NCBI RefSeq assembly: GCF_051414115.1
Contig: NZ_JBLKNZ010000001.1
Location: forward strand, 2,170,001 to 2,234,000
Length of the DNA: 64,000 nucleotides
Reading direction: 5' to 3'
Source: Halovenus marina
Lineage (GTDB): Archaea; Halobacteriota; Halobacteria; Halobacteriales; Haloarculaceae
Shown here: one piece after another, positions 25,584 through 34,516 of the stretch
How positions within the stretch are numbered: position 1 is the first letter of the stretch
Layout of the letters: the number at the start of each line of letters is the position of its first letter
Notes under the pieces: model-generated
What the model was told of the DNA's origin: nothing
Database searches by the model: none
The model's input: only the letters and a program-made list of their open reading frames with translations
Position numbers and translations under genes: made by a program

Positions 25584-27527
25584 TCAGGCCATCGCGTTTC
25601 GGAGTCGCTTGAGTGAAAACGTCGATAGCTCGGCGGCGGAGGGAGGGTGATAGACGGGACCCAGATCCTCGACTATCATCGGGTCCTGTGTGTCGTCCTG
25701 AACTGTTTCGACTGCCTCGGCGAGCAGCCCGGTCGATTCGGTGTACAGCTTTCGCTTGATCTCGCTCCAGCTTTGACACCCATGGATGTTCACCGTCTCG
25801 TGAGCCTGTATGGTACCGGCGTCGAGGTCGTCACTGAGCGACTGGACGATCATGCCAGCAGTCTCCTCGTCGTGCATGAACTCCCAGAACCCCGCAGGTC
25901 CGCCGCGATACGCTCGGGGGTCACCGTGGTGGTAGCTAAGTACACCATACTCTGTTGCGGTAAGAATGTCCCCACGGACCAGTCCGAAGCCACGCCGGAA
26001 CACAAGATCAGCACTGGACCGGACTTCATCGACCACTTCCGACGGTAGCTCCTTCCAGAGACCGCTGACCGCAGTCGGATACGTCCGGATCCACGTCGCG
26101 TCTGCGACATCAGTAATATCAGAGATATGAACAGGGTTGTCGTATGCTTCCCCCTCAGTGAGGCCAGATACGAGTTTCGAGGCGAGCCAGAACGCCGCGT
26201 ATGCGGGATACTTTCGCCCACGCTTGACGTTCTCACTGCCGAGCAATCCTGCGTCTTCGTTGATCACGACGAGTGTAATCTCGGCGTCTGTCTCCGAGAG
26301 CATCTGCTCGATTGCCTCCTTGACCCACTGCTCGGTGTACTCGCCGTCGAACAACAGACACACCCGGCAGCGGTCGCCAGTCTCCGCAGCCGGTCGGGCG
26401 GGCGGAGACACCGTCTGTAACTCCAACAGGAGGTCTGCGAAGAACTTGACCGCCCAGTTCGGATAGCGCAAGAATAGATACCGTCCGACGTGGGGATACG
26501 ACCCGGGAACACCGCCGCGGACCGGATCTGGGCCCGTCAGCGGTTGATGTCGCTTGAGAAACTCGGCGGTCGAACGGGCCGCGAGCAGATACTCCCGATC
26601 GTTGGTCGCTTCGTACAGTTGCAGCCAGATGAGCGCCATCTGTGCGTTCCCCGTCAGACAGTAGTACCAACTCGGTGACCACTGCTCGTCGTACGCTCCC
26701 TTTAATTGCCCCTCCTGCTGCTGGAGTTCGAGCAGTACGTCTGCTGACTCCTTTGCCGCCCCCCAAAGTGAGTCGTCGTTCAGCAACGCACTCCCGGAGA
26801 GGAGTCCGCGTATCGTGTAAGCAATCGTGTGGAGATACGGGTCGGCGTCTGACGTGAACGCTGCATCCTCGAACCAGCCGTTCGAGCGACGCTTCCCGAC
26901 AGCCCACCTGAGGTTGTTCTCGGCTGCCTCGCGATATCGGTCCGCCCGCTCGTCGACGACTGTCGCCCCTTCCAGCAGCGCCCACGCGACCCGAGTCGTG
27001 TACGTGTGGACATCACCCTTGTAATCGAACGCCGTCCACGCGCCCGAGTCGTCCTGAATCTCGACGAGCCAGTCACAGGCGTCTCGCGTGGCAGCTTTGA
27101 ACTGCTCGGTTCCCGTCCGACGATATGCCTCGACGAGCCCGAACACCACCTGTCCAGTGTTGAATACGTTCGGGTCGCCGGTTTCGCCCGTTCCTTCCGG
27201 AATGCTCCCCTGAGGATGTTGGACGGAACAGAGCCACTCGGCCATCGCAGTCGCTCGCTCGAACGCGTCGCTCTCGGGATTTCGGTCGGCGTATCGGTAC
27301 AGCGTCGGGACGATATAGCCCGAGGTTTCAGGATAGGGGTCCTCCCAGCCGAGAACGAGATTGTACGTGGCCGCTGAGCCACACCCGCTGGTGACATCCT
27401 GGCTGAGATTCAGCCAGTCGATTGCCGCGTCGAGGTGTTCCCGGTCAGAGCCAGTGTCCGCGAAGGCAGGGATCTGTGTCTGTGCCGCACGTGCTACTGT
27501 CCGGATTCGTGTCCGAAACGCCGTCAC
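25584..27527 (-). CDS. Fusion of an alpha/alpha-toroid domain with a formyltransferase-like domain
   Basis: A 647-residue two-part protein. Residues about 25-365 are repeated helical hairpins with WLNLSQD, WLCSVQHPQGSIPEG, WLVEIQDDSGAW and GYIVPTLYRYA, the (alpha/alpha)6 pattern of six-hairpin glycosidases and terpene-cyclase-like toroids. Residues about 385-640 resemble methionyl-tRNA or sugar formyltransferases: GDILTATEYGVLSYHHGDPRAYRGG followed by PAGFWEFMHDEETAGM and TIQAHETVNI. The expected catalytic Asn/His/Asp set is only partly visible: HHGD is present. It may trim or bind a glycan and formylate an amino sugar, but both roles are inference. The start is GTG 27527, 24 nt from a TATAACTAA box. 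Confidence 0.75.
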   Translation of the reverse strand: MTAFRTRIRTVARAAQTQIPAFADTGSDREHLDAAIDWLNLSQDVTSGCGSAATYNLVLGWEDPYPETSGYIVPTLYRYADRNPESDAFERATAMAEWLCSVQHPQGSIPEGTGETGDPNVFNTGQVVFGLVEAYRRTGTEQFKAATRDACDWLVEIQDDSGAWTAFDYKGDVHTYTTRVAWALLEGATVVDERADRYREAAENNLRWAVGKRRSNGWFEDAAFTSDADPYLHTIAYTIRGLLSGSALLNDDSLWGAAKESADVLLELQQQEGQLKGAYDEQWSPSWYYCLTGNAQMALIWLQLYEATNDREYLLAARSTAEFLKRHQPLTGPDPVRGGVPGSYPHVGRYLFLRYPNWAVKFFADLLLELQTVSPPARPAAETGDRCRVCLLFDGEYTEQWVKEAIEQMLSETDAEITLVVINEDAGLLGSENVKRGRKYPAYAAFWLASKLVSGLTEGEAYDNPVHISDITDVADATWIRTYPTAVSGLWKELPSEVVDEVRSSADLVFRRGFGLVRGDILTATEYGVLSYHHGDPRAYRGGPAGFWEFMHDEETAGMIVQSLSDDLDAGTIQAHETVNIHGCQSWSEIKRKLYTESTGLLAEAVETVQDDTQDPMIVEDLGPVYHPPSAAELSTFSLKRLRNAMA

Positions 27528-27551
27528 ACTCGAACCATCCCCTATACGGAA

Positions 27552-27560
27552 TTAGTTATA
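27552..27560 (-). promoter_or_regulatory. TATAACTAA box of the toroid-formyltransferase gene
   Basis: Minus-strand TATAACTAA, a one-base extension of the island motif, ending 24 nt before the GTG start. The spacing fits a leaderless transcript. Confidence 0.5.
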
Positions 27561-27689
27561 CGAGTTCTACTCAGTCTACGGTCAGACGCGAAACGTCGCC
27601 TCCAACTCACGTAGTCCAGCGAGACAATCAGTGTGTAGGAGGGTGACTGCCCGAGGAGTGTCGCGCATCCAGAGCGGAAACCGGGCACG

Positions 27690-28661
27690 TCAGTTGAGAA
27701 TGCGATCCGCCGTTCTGGCGAGTTCGTGCGTGTACCGTCCACCGAGCGTGGCGACCCAGTATTTGAAAAAACGCGGTTCGAGCGGATATCGACGTATGGC
27801 CGTTGTCAGCAACTGTCGCGCCTGGTCGTACCGTTCGTTTTGCATCGCGGACGCTCCGATCCGAAACGCCGCCCAGCCACGCATCTTTCGTCTGAAGAGG
27901 CGGCCGTACTGTGTGGCCAACTGGTCGAACTCCTCGAGAAAGCGTTCGTAGCCGACCCGCTTTTTCTCGAAGTTGTCAGTCAACCGGTTGTGCGCCGAAT
28001 ACTCGAAGACGACGAGCGGCTCTGGGATCCGAAGAAACGTCGTTTGCAGCGAGACGTTGATGTACCATTCGAGGTCGGCCCAGACCGGGAAGTGCTCGTC
28101 GAACGGAACCGCTCTCGCGATGTCAGCACGGACCATGACTTTGGACAGGGTTCCGACGACGTTTCGACAGAGCAACGTCTTGGTCATATCGCCCGTGACC
28201 AGCGGTGGGATATTGATCTCACCGTCGATGTTTTCGACCGCTACCTCGTTTCGAGCGCGAGTCCCTATCATTTCGCCAGTGTAGACGAAGCCGACGTCGT
28301 CAGTTCGCTCGAAGGCCTCGACCTGTCGCGTTATCTTCTCCGGATGCCACCGGTCGTCGTCGTCGAGAAATGCGATGTACTCCCCAGACGATGCCTCGAT
28401 TCCGGTATTTCGTGCGGCGTTCGCACCGCGATTTTCTTCGTGGCGAATACACTCGACGTTCTGAAGGCTCGATAGATCCGCCTCCGTCACGATCGGCTGT
28501 GCCGGTTCGGTAGAGTGGTCGTCGACTACGACGAGTTCGACCGGATCGTAGGTCTGTGTCCGAACACTCTCGACCGCTTTTGGGAGATACGTCGGTCGGT
28601 TGTACGTCGTGATGATGACGGTCACGAGCGGGTCGCGGTTGTCTGATGGTTCAGTCGTCAT
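27690..28661 (-). CDS. Family 2 glycosyltransferase
   Basis: A 323-residue soluble GT-A enzyme: VTVIITTYNRPTYLPKAVES at residues 13-32, VVVDDHSTEP, NRGANAARNTGI and the metal-binding FLDDDDRWHPEKI near 96. An acceptor-side region follows, and an arginine-rich helical C-terminus. No membrane helix is present, unlike the GT2 at 4022. It likely extends a lipid-linked glycan. A TATAACTAA box at 28728-28736 lies 67 nt upstream. Confidence 0.88.
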   Translation of the reverse strand: MTTEPSDNRDPLVTVIITTYNRPTYLPKAVESVRTQTYDPVELVVVDDHSTEPAQPIVTEADLSSLQNVECIRHEENRGANAARNTGIEASSGEYIAFLDDDDRWHPEKITRQVEAFERTDDVGFVYTGEMIGTRARNEVAVENIDGEINIPPLVTGDMTKTLLCRNVVGTLSKVMVRADIARAVPFDEHFPVWADLEWYINVSLQTTFLRIPEPLVVFEYSAHNRLTDNFEKKRVGYERFLEEFDQLATQYGRLFRRKMRGWAAFRIGASAMQNERYDQARQLLTTAIRRYPLEPRFFKYWVATLGGRYTHELARTADRILN

Positions 28662-28997
28662 GGCTGAGATAGTGTCCGAATTTCACGATGGGTCGCTCCA
28701 GATGGGAGTACCTTCACAGTCAGGATATTAGTTATACAACGGATACAGTTCCGGCCGCGGAGTAATCCAGGATACAGCAGAGACAGTCTCTGGCCACGAA
28801 GTTTCAGTATCACAGGTGACACGCACACGAACAGTCTCGCCGGAAATAAACGGTCGTCTCTGACTCGTGGTGCGGTCACGAGGGCCGAAAAGATCCCTCT
28901 TGAGAGTGTCGGACGGGTGCTAGTATGAACCGCCTACTCAGATAAAGCGATATTAAACTAAGTCGTCTCCGGAGAATTTGTGGGTGGTGTGTAATCT
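28662..28997. other. Divergent intergenic region between a GT2 gene and a beta-helix gene
   Basis: 336 bp. It carries the TATAACTAA box of the GT2 gene at 28728-28736 and, nearer 28998, A/T-rich sequence (GATATTAAACTAA) that may be the promoter of the beta-helix gene. No gene-like frame is visible. Confidence 0.45.
28728..28736 (-). promoter_or_regulatory. TATAACTAA box upstream of the GT2 gene
   Basis: Same nine bases as at 27552-27560, here 67 nt before the ATG at 28661. Confidence 0.45.
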
Positions 28998-30446
28998 GTG
29001 CCTTCCCGCCGTCAAGTGCTAAAATCCCTCTCAGTACTTTCTGGGATCGGTCTCCTCAGTGTGACCTCCCCATCGTTGACTCGGTGGGCAGAGGACGGCG
29101 CGGCTGAGAACGGGAACCCCGAAGACGCTCCCAAAGACCCACCGTCAGACTCTGAAGACCAGTTGATAGAGATTCCAGCGGACGCACAGGATCATAACGA
29201 GGATACGTATGGTGAGTTCCTGAACGTGCAGGAGTTCGGTGCTGTGGGGGACGGACAGAGTGACGACACCGCTGCGATCCAGAATGTGCTGGACGGCGCG
29301 GCCGATGGCGATACGGTGTATCTACCAGCAGGGGACTATCTCGTCTCACGGTCTAGCTGGGGTGGTGGCCCGATACTGACCGTTCCGACAGACGTGGCTG
29401 ATCTCACCATTCTCGGTGATGTCGGCTACAACGAGACGCGCATCTTCGTTGCTGAGCGTGAGTACGACGACGACCGAAACTTCGCAGTGCTGCGAATCCC
29501 GGTCAACAGAAACGTTGTCGAGGGGTTGAAGATTCGCAACCTGACTGTCGACGGAAATCGCCCTCCAGGCGACTACCCACGGTACACGCACGGGATCCAG
29601 TTCTATCCGAGCGGCGCGGGCGGCGGGCACGACATCCTCGTCGAGGACTGCTGGGTCGAGAACTTCGCCGGAGCGGCGGTCGTCTGCCGGGAGGGCCGTG
29701 TTACGTTCAATCGGATCACGAGCGTCAACAACCGGCAAAACTTCGGCGTGTCAGAAATGGACGACTCGACGGCAGGAACCGACAGATACGGAGTCACAAT
29801 TCAGAATTCAGTCTCGAAAAACGCGGACTGGGTCGGGATCGACCACAACAAAGGCGGGCGCGTTCGGATCGCGAACGTCTACTCGGAAAACAACGGACAC
29901 AGCGGCTTCAAGACGACGAAAGACAACCGTCGGACCCGGATCGAAAACGTGACCTTTCAGGGCGAGCGATACGACGCAGCAGTACGGACGAACATCAGTA
30001 CGACGGCGGACATACCGGACGCGCCCGTCGAACTGTCGCTGGACACAGTAGCGATCCGAGACGCTCTCGGCGGTGGGATATATATATCAGGAGATAATTC
30101 GAGCGTGCAGAATTCGGCGCTGATCGACGGCCCAATCGAGATCCGAAACTGTGGCGGGGCCAGTAATGGCGGCGGCAGCCACGGCGCACTGACGGTCCAC
30201 GGTGCTGGCGGTGGTTCAATCGAGGAACTCCGCGTCATCGGAACGCAAGAGGGGCCTGCCGTGTGGTTCGACGGTAACCACGAGTTCACTATCGATACGC
30301 TGTACCACAAGAACAACGAAGGCGGTGCAATCGGCCCGGAGACGCCCCACGGGAACCTGCAATTTGGCGCGCTGATAAATTCCGACCCGGGTCGGTTAGA
30401 TACGCCTGAGGCATCCGATGTCGGCGCGTGGTCCAGACATTCGTAG
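28998..30446 (+). CDS. Tat-exported right-handed parallel beta-helix (pectate lyase-like) protein
   Basis: A 482-residue protein starting with GTG. The Tat signal is SRRQVLKSLSVLSGIGLLSV; no lipobox Cys follows, so it should be released or held by other means. An acidic spacer leads to NVQEFGAVGDGQSDDTAAIQ near residue 76, the same pectate-lyase-3 start as in the two other beta-helix proteins, then regular coils with repeated IRNLTVDG and VENFAGAA turns. It ends with EASDVGAWSRHS, carrying the shared (D/E)VGAWS motif. It is probably an extracellular lyase, hydrolase or glycan-binding protein. Confidence 0.83.
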   Translation: MPSRRQVLKSLSVLSGIGLLSVTSPSLTRWAEDGAAENGNPEDAPKDPPSDSEDQLIEIPADAQDHNEDTYGEFLNVQEFGAVGDGQSDDTAAIQNVLDGAADGDTVYLPAGDYLVSRSSWGGGPILTVPTDVADLTILGDVGYNETRIFVAEREYDDDRNFAVLRIPVNRNVVEGLKIRNLTVDGNRPPGDYPRYTHGIQFYPSGAGGGHDILVEDCWVENFAGAAVVCREGRVTFNRITSVNNRQNFGVSEMDDSTAGTDRYGVTIQNSVSKNADWVGIDHNKGGRVRIANVYSENNGHSGFKTTKDNRRTRIENVTFQGERYDAAVRTNISTTADIPDAPVELSLDTVAIRDALGGGIYISGDNSSVQNSALIDGPIEIRNCGGASNGGGSHGALTVHGAGGGSIEELRVIGTQEGPAVWFDGNHEFTIDTLYHKNNEGGAIGPETPHGNLQFGALINSDPGRLDTPEASDVGAWSRHS

Positions 30447-30528
30447 CCGTCGTAGCTGACCGGGTCGTCTCGGGGAGGGCATCACGGACACGACTGCTTC
30501 CAGAATCCCGTAACAGTTGAAAGAGATC

Positions 30529-30536
30529 CATAACAA
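30529..30536 (+). promoter_or_regulatory. CATAACAA motif upstream of the second GT4 gene
   Basis: Plus-strand CATAACAA followed by TACGGG, 54 nt before the ATG at 30591. Confidence 0.4.
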
Positions 30537-30590
30537 TACGGGTACTTACCATCTGTTCTCTCAGTCGACTATCTGCATCCTGCATCTCCT

Positions 30591-31781
30591 ATGGAACGAA
30601 AAACACCTCACAACCAGGAACGGGCGACAGCCGAGTACGAGTTGGCATTCTACGTGCCGAATCTGTTGACCGGCGGTGCCGAACAGGTGACGGTGACCAT
30701 CGCGAACGGGTTGGCACAGAGAGGCCACGATATCGACCTCGTCGTCTCGAATCCACGGGGGAAGCTTCAGGCCGAGGTTGCAGACGACGTTTCCATCGTC
30801 GCGCTCGGAGAGAGCAGGCCCCCATTCATCGGGATTGGTGCACACGTCCCAGCACTCGCGTCGTATCTGCGACGACAGCAACCGGCCGCGATATTCGCAC
30901 AGATGACACACGCAAATCTGGTCTGTCTGCTAGCAGGACAGCTTTCGCGAGCGGATACCCGGATATTTCTGACCGAACACAGCCCGTTCGCCATGAGTGA
31001 GAATCCCCCGTTGCGGTCACGAGCCTACCTCTCACTGACCGCTCGACTGCTGCCGTACGCTGATCACCATATTGCTGTCTCTCAGGGAGTAGCAGACAGC
31101 ATCGTCCAGAAGACCAGCGTGACAGCAGACCAGGTGTCCGTACTCCACAACCCCGTTGACGTGGAGGCAGTTCGCTCCCGTGCGCGCGAGCCAGTCAACA
31201 ACGAGTGGCTCAGCGACGACTCGCTTGACGTCATGCTCTCGGTGGGCCGACTGGAAGCGCAAAAAGACCTGAAAACGTGGCTGCGAGCGTTTTCACGAGT
31301 CCACGAGCGCCGACCGCAGACGCGAGCGATCATCGCTGGGAAAGGCTCACAGCGGGAGGGGTTGGCTGCGTTCGCTGCGAAACTCGGTGTCGATGACGCC
31401 GTTTCGATCCCGGGGTACGTCGACAACCCCTACGGCTACATGCAGCGCGCTGACGTGTTTCTCCTGTCCTCGCGGTACGAAGGACTACCGACGGTGCTCA
31501 TCGAAGCGCTGGCCTGCGGGTGTCCGATCGTCGCTACTGATTGTCTCGCTGGACCACGTGAGGTACTCGCCGACGGAACGTACGGACAACTCGTCCCGGT
31601 TGGCGACGCTCCGAAGATGGCAGATGCCGTCGTCGAGACGCTCGACCGACCACCGCGGGCGGAGAAACTCCAGGCACGGTCGGACGACTTCGCGCCCGGT
31701 GTCGTGCTGGAAGAGTACGAGCGATTTCTTGACCGACATGTCGCGCATGCCTCAGACACAGCCGCTGAACAGATTCCGTGA
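30591..31781 (+). CDS. Family 4 glycosyltransferase
   Basis: A 396-residue GT-B enzyme. N-terminal domain: AFYVPNLLTGGAEQVTVTIANGLAQRG, the standard acceptor-side GGAE loop. C-terminal domain: SVGRLEAQKDLKTWLRAF near 217-235, IIAGKG, and the donor motif SSRYEGLPTVLIEALACG with the paired Glu of E-x7-E near 290-307. It is a complete, canonical GT4, using a nucleotide sugar such as UDP- or GDP-sugar. It is transcribed towards, and convergent with, the ATP-grasp gene. Confidence 0.9.
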   Translation: MERKTPHNQERATAEYELAFYVPNLLTGGAEQVTVTIANGLAQRGHDIDLVVSNPRGKLQAEVADDVSIVALGESRPPFIGIGAHVPALASYLRRQQPAAIFAQMTHANLVCLLAGQLSRADTRIFLTEHSPFAMSENPPLRSRAYLSLTARLLPYADHHIAVSQGVADSIVQKTSVTADQVSVLHNPVDVEAVRSRAREPVNNEWLSDDSLDVMLSVGRLEAQKDLKTWLRAFSRVHERRPQTRAIIAGKGSQREGLAAFAAKLGVDDAVSIPGYVDNPYGYMQRADVFLLSSRYEGLPTVLIEALACGCPIVATDCLAGPREVLADGTYGQLVPVGDAPKMADAVVETLDRPPRAEKLQARSDDFAPGVVLEEYERFLDRHVAHASDTAAEQIP

Positions 31782-31844
31782 ACGCAGAGAATATTCGACA
31801 CGCCCGTTGTCTACGGACAGTGGGTTGGAGCGAGTGCCATTAGG

Positions 31845-33104
31845 TCACGCGGGTGAACAGACTCCGTGGCGGGCGTAAAACGCTCTCGTCCGACGATCTG
31901 TCAGCAGCGGCCCGTGCGCCTGAAGCGATTTGACGCCGGGACAGTTGTTTGCTTCGAGCAGGACAAACTCACCTGGTTCTGTGACGACGACGTCCCAGCC
32001 GGTGTACGGAACGTAGGAGAATGCCTCCGCGATCTCCAGAACCGTATCGAGAATGGTCGACCAACCGGGGATCTGTGTTCCGGTGATCTGAGCACCGGTC
32101 TCCGGATGTGTGTCGTGATGTTTGACCACGCCATCTTCGGCGAGTTGAACGCCGGTTCCCAGTTCCCCCCGTTCTAGATCGACCCGAGACGAGATGCCTC
32201 CCCGGTCGAAGTTGTCCACGGGCGCGGATCGATCAGTACCGATACGGTGAACTGCGACAGGACAGAACGCCTCCTCACGTTCGCTGTCCCACATCGTCAG
32301 CACGCGGACCGTGTTCGTCGACGCCGGATACAGATCCCGGGCGTACGCGGCCTGCTCGACGAACTCCATGGCGACGTTCGCGTCCCGGTCTTCGACCATC
32401 TCCCGAAGTGCTGCATCGCTCGTTCGCTCGCCGTTCACACGACACTCGCCGTCTCGATACGAGCAGTGTTTCACTCCCGTGCCACCTGCTGCGTGAACCG
32501 GCTTGAGAATGAGTTGCTGTCCGGACCTGATTTGGTCGAGCACCCACGCCCCGGCGGGCGTTGTCTCTGTCAGCCCCGAAAGAGAACGAACCGGGTCGTC
32601 GGCGTTTGATTCGGTGAGTGCAGTCACGACGGGAGGTGTAGTGCTCGATGATCCATGACCGCTCTGTCGAGCGGACCCGTCTGTCATGACTGGCTGTGTG
32701 TTTCGGATCGGATGAAATAGCCCCTCGTCGATGATGCCGAACGTCTCCGGCCGGTGACTCTCGAAGGGGGCCATCGCCGCGTAGAATCCGACCTTGTTCG
32801 CCAGCACGCTGACGAACTGTTCGTCGTTGATGTAGGCCGTTTTCTCGCGTTGAAAGTCCGTGAGGAACTGGTCTCTGTCGTGTGACTCGAAATCGTACAG
32901 CGCTGCGCTGTGGCTCAGGAATCCGTTCCGGTAGTTTCGAAGTCGCTGTCCAGGCTCCATCCCGACCCAGGTCGACCAGCTATTTACCTCCCGAAGGAGA
33001 AACTGCGAGAGCTGTGAACGCAACGGCGCGATCCGCTGTGTCCGAAGGTGACAGAGCGAGAGGAACGCCGACTTGGTGGCTGCATGCACGCCGTCCCAGT
33101 TCAT
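31845..33104 (-). CDS. ATP-grasp protein of the sugar-transfer-associated type
   Basis: A 419-residue protein. The C-terminal two thirds form an ATP-grasp fold: KPVHAAGGTGVKHCSY glycine-rich loop, AMEFVEQAAYARDL, TNTVRVLTMWD and the metal-binding end FVLLEANNCPG near 380-390. The arrangement fits the family found in polysaccharide clusters (ATPgrasp_ST), which joins a carboxylate to an amine, for instance an amino acid to a uronic acid. That suits an island that also makes a uronate-type sugar. A palindromic TATAATTATA box lies 24 nt before the start. Confidence 0.75.
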   Translation of the reverse strand: MNWDGVHAATKSAFLSLCHLRTQRIAPLRSQLSQFLLREVNSWSTWVGMEPGQRLRNYRNGFLSHSAALYDFESHDRDQFLTDFQREKTAYINDEQFVSVLANKVGFYAAMAPFESHRPETFGIIDEGLFHPIRNTQPVMTDGSARQSGHGSSSTTPPVVTALTESNADDPVRSLSGLTETTPAGAWVLDQIRSGQQLILKPVHAAGGTGVKHCSYRDGECRVNGERTSDAALREMVEDRDANVAMEFVEQAAYARDLYPASTNTVRVLTMWDSEREEAFCPVAVHRIGTDRSAPVDNFDRGGISSRVDLERGELGTGVQLAEDGVVKHHDTHPETGAQITGTQIPGWSTILDTVLEIAEAFSYVPYTGWDVVVTEPGEFVLLEANNCPGVKSLQAHGPLLTDRRTRAFYARHGVCSPA

Positions 33105-33128
33105 ACTGACCCACTATCGATAGTGAGG

Positions 33129-33138
33129 TATAATTATA
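33129..33138. promoter_or_regulatory. Palindromic TATAATTATA box
   Basis: A perfect 10-bp palindrome ending 24 nt before the ATG of the ATP-grasp gene on the minus strand. Being palindromic it could also fire the other way, but the nearest plus-strand start (33285) is about 146 nt away. Confidence 0.55.
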
Positions 33139-33284
33139 CAGCTCATACCCCCGAGGGGGCAGATGTCAGCTTCCGAACAGGAAGTCAGCGGCCCAACGTA
33201 TCAATAGAAGCGCCATTCCCAGAGCCCATCACAAGTTTCATTTCCCCCCGAGCAAACAACACAGAAGACGAATACCGATCAGTA

Positions 33285-33608
33285 ATGAGTTCATCAATGA
33301 GTTTAGATTCAATCGATTCGGCAGATCTCTTCGAGAGCGAAGATGCACACACTCGTGCGTTCAGCTGGGACGACGAAGGGGGAGCCACGCTCGCAGTGGT
33401 CGAGGCCGTCACGGACATGCTCGGAGTCGAACCGACAGAAGTAGAGCCACTCAACGACGTGATCGAGACGGACGCGTTGAATCAGCTATTCACGCCGACA
33501 GGCGAGACACTACGCCGAACTGGGCACATCCAGTTCGAGTACGAGGGCTGTCTCGTTCGCATCCAGGCAAACGGAACGGTGTCTGTCGTACGCGCCACCC
33601 AGCTGTAG
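33285..33608 (+). CDS. HalOD1 (haloarchaeal output domain) protein
   Basis: A 107-residue acidic protein with SLAVVEAVTDMLGV-like, PLNDVIETDALNQLF and VRIQANGTVSV segments, the pattern of the HalOD1 family, usually found alone or at the end of signalling proteins. Start at the ATG at 33285 (another lies 12 nt on); the longer frame upstream lacks family sequence. Likely a small regulatory protein in phosphorelay signalling, mechanism unknown. Confidence 0.72.
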   Translation: MSSSMSLDSIDSADLFESEDAHTRAFSWDDEGGATLAVVEAVTDMLGVEPTEVEPLNDVIETDALNQLFTPTGETLRRTGHIQFEYEGCLVRIQANGTVSVVRATQL

Positions 33609-33613
33609 CGCGC

Positions 33614-33994
33614 CTACAGAAGCACCCACGCGATGAGTGTCGCGTTGACGCCCACCGCAACGACCGACGGGATCGCAAGCCCGATCGGAATCACCGGCCG
33701 ATAGCGGTCCGGAACGAGCCAGAGACAACAGACTCCAAGCGAGAGCGCGCCGAGTTTCAGCCCGGCCAGTCCGGCCACACCTGCTGTTTCGAGCGCGTGA
33801 CGCGCGATCGGATTCATCTCCTGCAGCCCAACTGAGAGTCCATAGACGGTGAGTATCACGTCCAGCGACATCGCAGCGACGACCACGACCCAGAGGTCAC
33901 GTTCACAGTCGGACAGGTACTGTGTTACCCCGCTGTCGGTCCATCGAGCGTCGTCGGCGTTCGCCGAACGCGTGAGCAGTTCATGAATCGACAT
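33614..33994 (-). CDS. Small membrane protein, DUF5658-like
   Basis: A 126-residue protein with four hydrophobic helices from about residue 36. It carries the pattern SLDVILTVYGLSVGLQEMNPIARH, in which the D-x-x-LT...G-x-x-E-NP residues are typical of the haloarchaeal DUF5658 family. Function unknown. It is convergent with the HalOD1 gene with a 5-bp gap. A GATAACAA motif lies 67 nt upstream at 34061-34068. Confidence 0.7.
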   Translation of the reverse strand: MSIHELLTRSANADDARWTDSGVTQYLSDCERDLWVVVVAAMSLDVILTVYGLSVGLQEMNPIARHALETAGVAGLAGLKLGALSLGVCCLWLVPDRYRPVIPIGLAIPSVVAVGVNATLIAWVLL

Positions 33995-34060
33995 GGTACT
34001 CGCCGGAGACCGTCTGGGCAGGGGAACTCCCGGCGTCTGGACGTGCGAACGGTTCCCATA

Positions 34061-34068
34061 TTGTTATC
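34061..34068 (-). promoter_or_regulatory. GATAACAA motif upstream of the DUF5658-like gene
   Basis: Minus-strand GATAACAA, 67 nt before the start at 33994; the same spacing as the GT2 copy at 28728. Confidence 0.35.
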
Positions 34069-34202
34069 GAGGAGATTACGAGAAGATCACAGACGTAGGG
34101 ACGTTCTGCGTGATGAGATCCAGATTTGATACCGGGAAAATCAATCGCTGTACGCATCGTATGGTCTTTCTAACTATTGTGCGCTGGAGAGAGAGAGAAC
34201 CT

Positions 34203-34376
34203 ATGGCCACATCCGTCGACCCGCGCGAGATCCGCCTCGTCGCGAAAATCGAAGAGCGACACCGACAGCCAGACCTGTGTACGATCTACGCACCGGACGA
34301 CGACGAAGAAGCGAGACTCTCGACATGGATCACGGCAAAGGAGGGATCGTTCGTCTCGCTCACAGCGGTTCGGTGA
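34203..34376 (+). CDS. Small haloarchaeal protein, DUF7511-like, 57 aa
   Basis: Start at the ATG at 34203. The product has DLCTIYAPDDDEEARLSTWITA and KEGSFVSL, the pattern of a small acidic family seen only in haloarchaea, often beside HalOD1 genes. The longer open frame from 33993 is Arg/Cys-rich and unlikely to be translated. Function unknown, possibly regulatory. Confidence 0.65.
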   Translation: MATSVDPREIRLVAKIEERHRQPDLCTIYAPDDDEEARLSTWITAKEGSFVSLTAVR

Positions 34377-34392
34377 ACGAGCGGACAGTGAG

Positions 34393-34441
34393 TGTGGCAA
34401 CGGCAGTCGATCGGTGATAAGAGGGTGTGGCAACAGCAGTC
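34393..34441. repeat. Pair of 17-bp near-identical direct repeats
   Basis: GTGTGGCAACGGCAGTC at 34393-34409 and GTGTGGCAACAGCAGTC at 34425-34441 differ at one base and start 32 bp apart. They lie between the DUF7511-like gene and the 3' end of a DUF7344-type gene. Two regularly spaced sites could be protein binding sites or a small duplication. Confidence 0.6.
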
Positions 34442-34516
34442 AGCTTCTGACGCAGAGACGTACGGTGGCCTGTGGAGTGTCCCGTTCCGAAAAAGAGGTT
34501 ATAGAGACAACACCAG

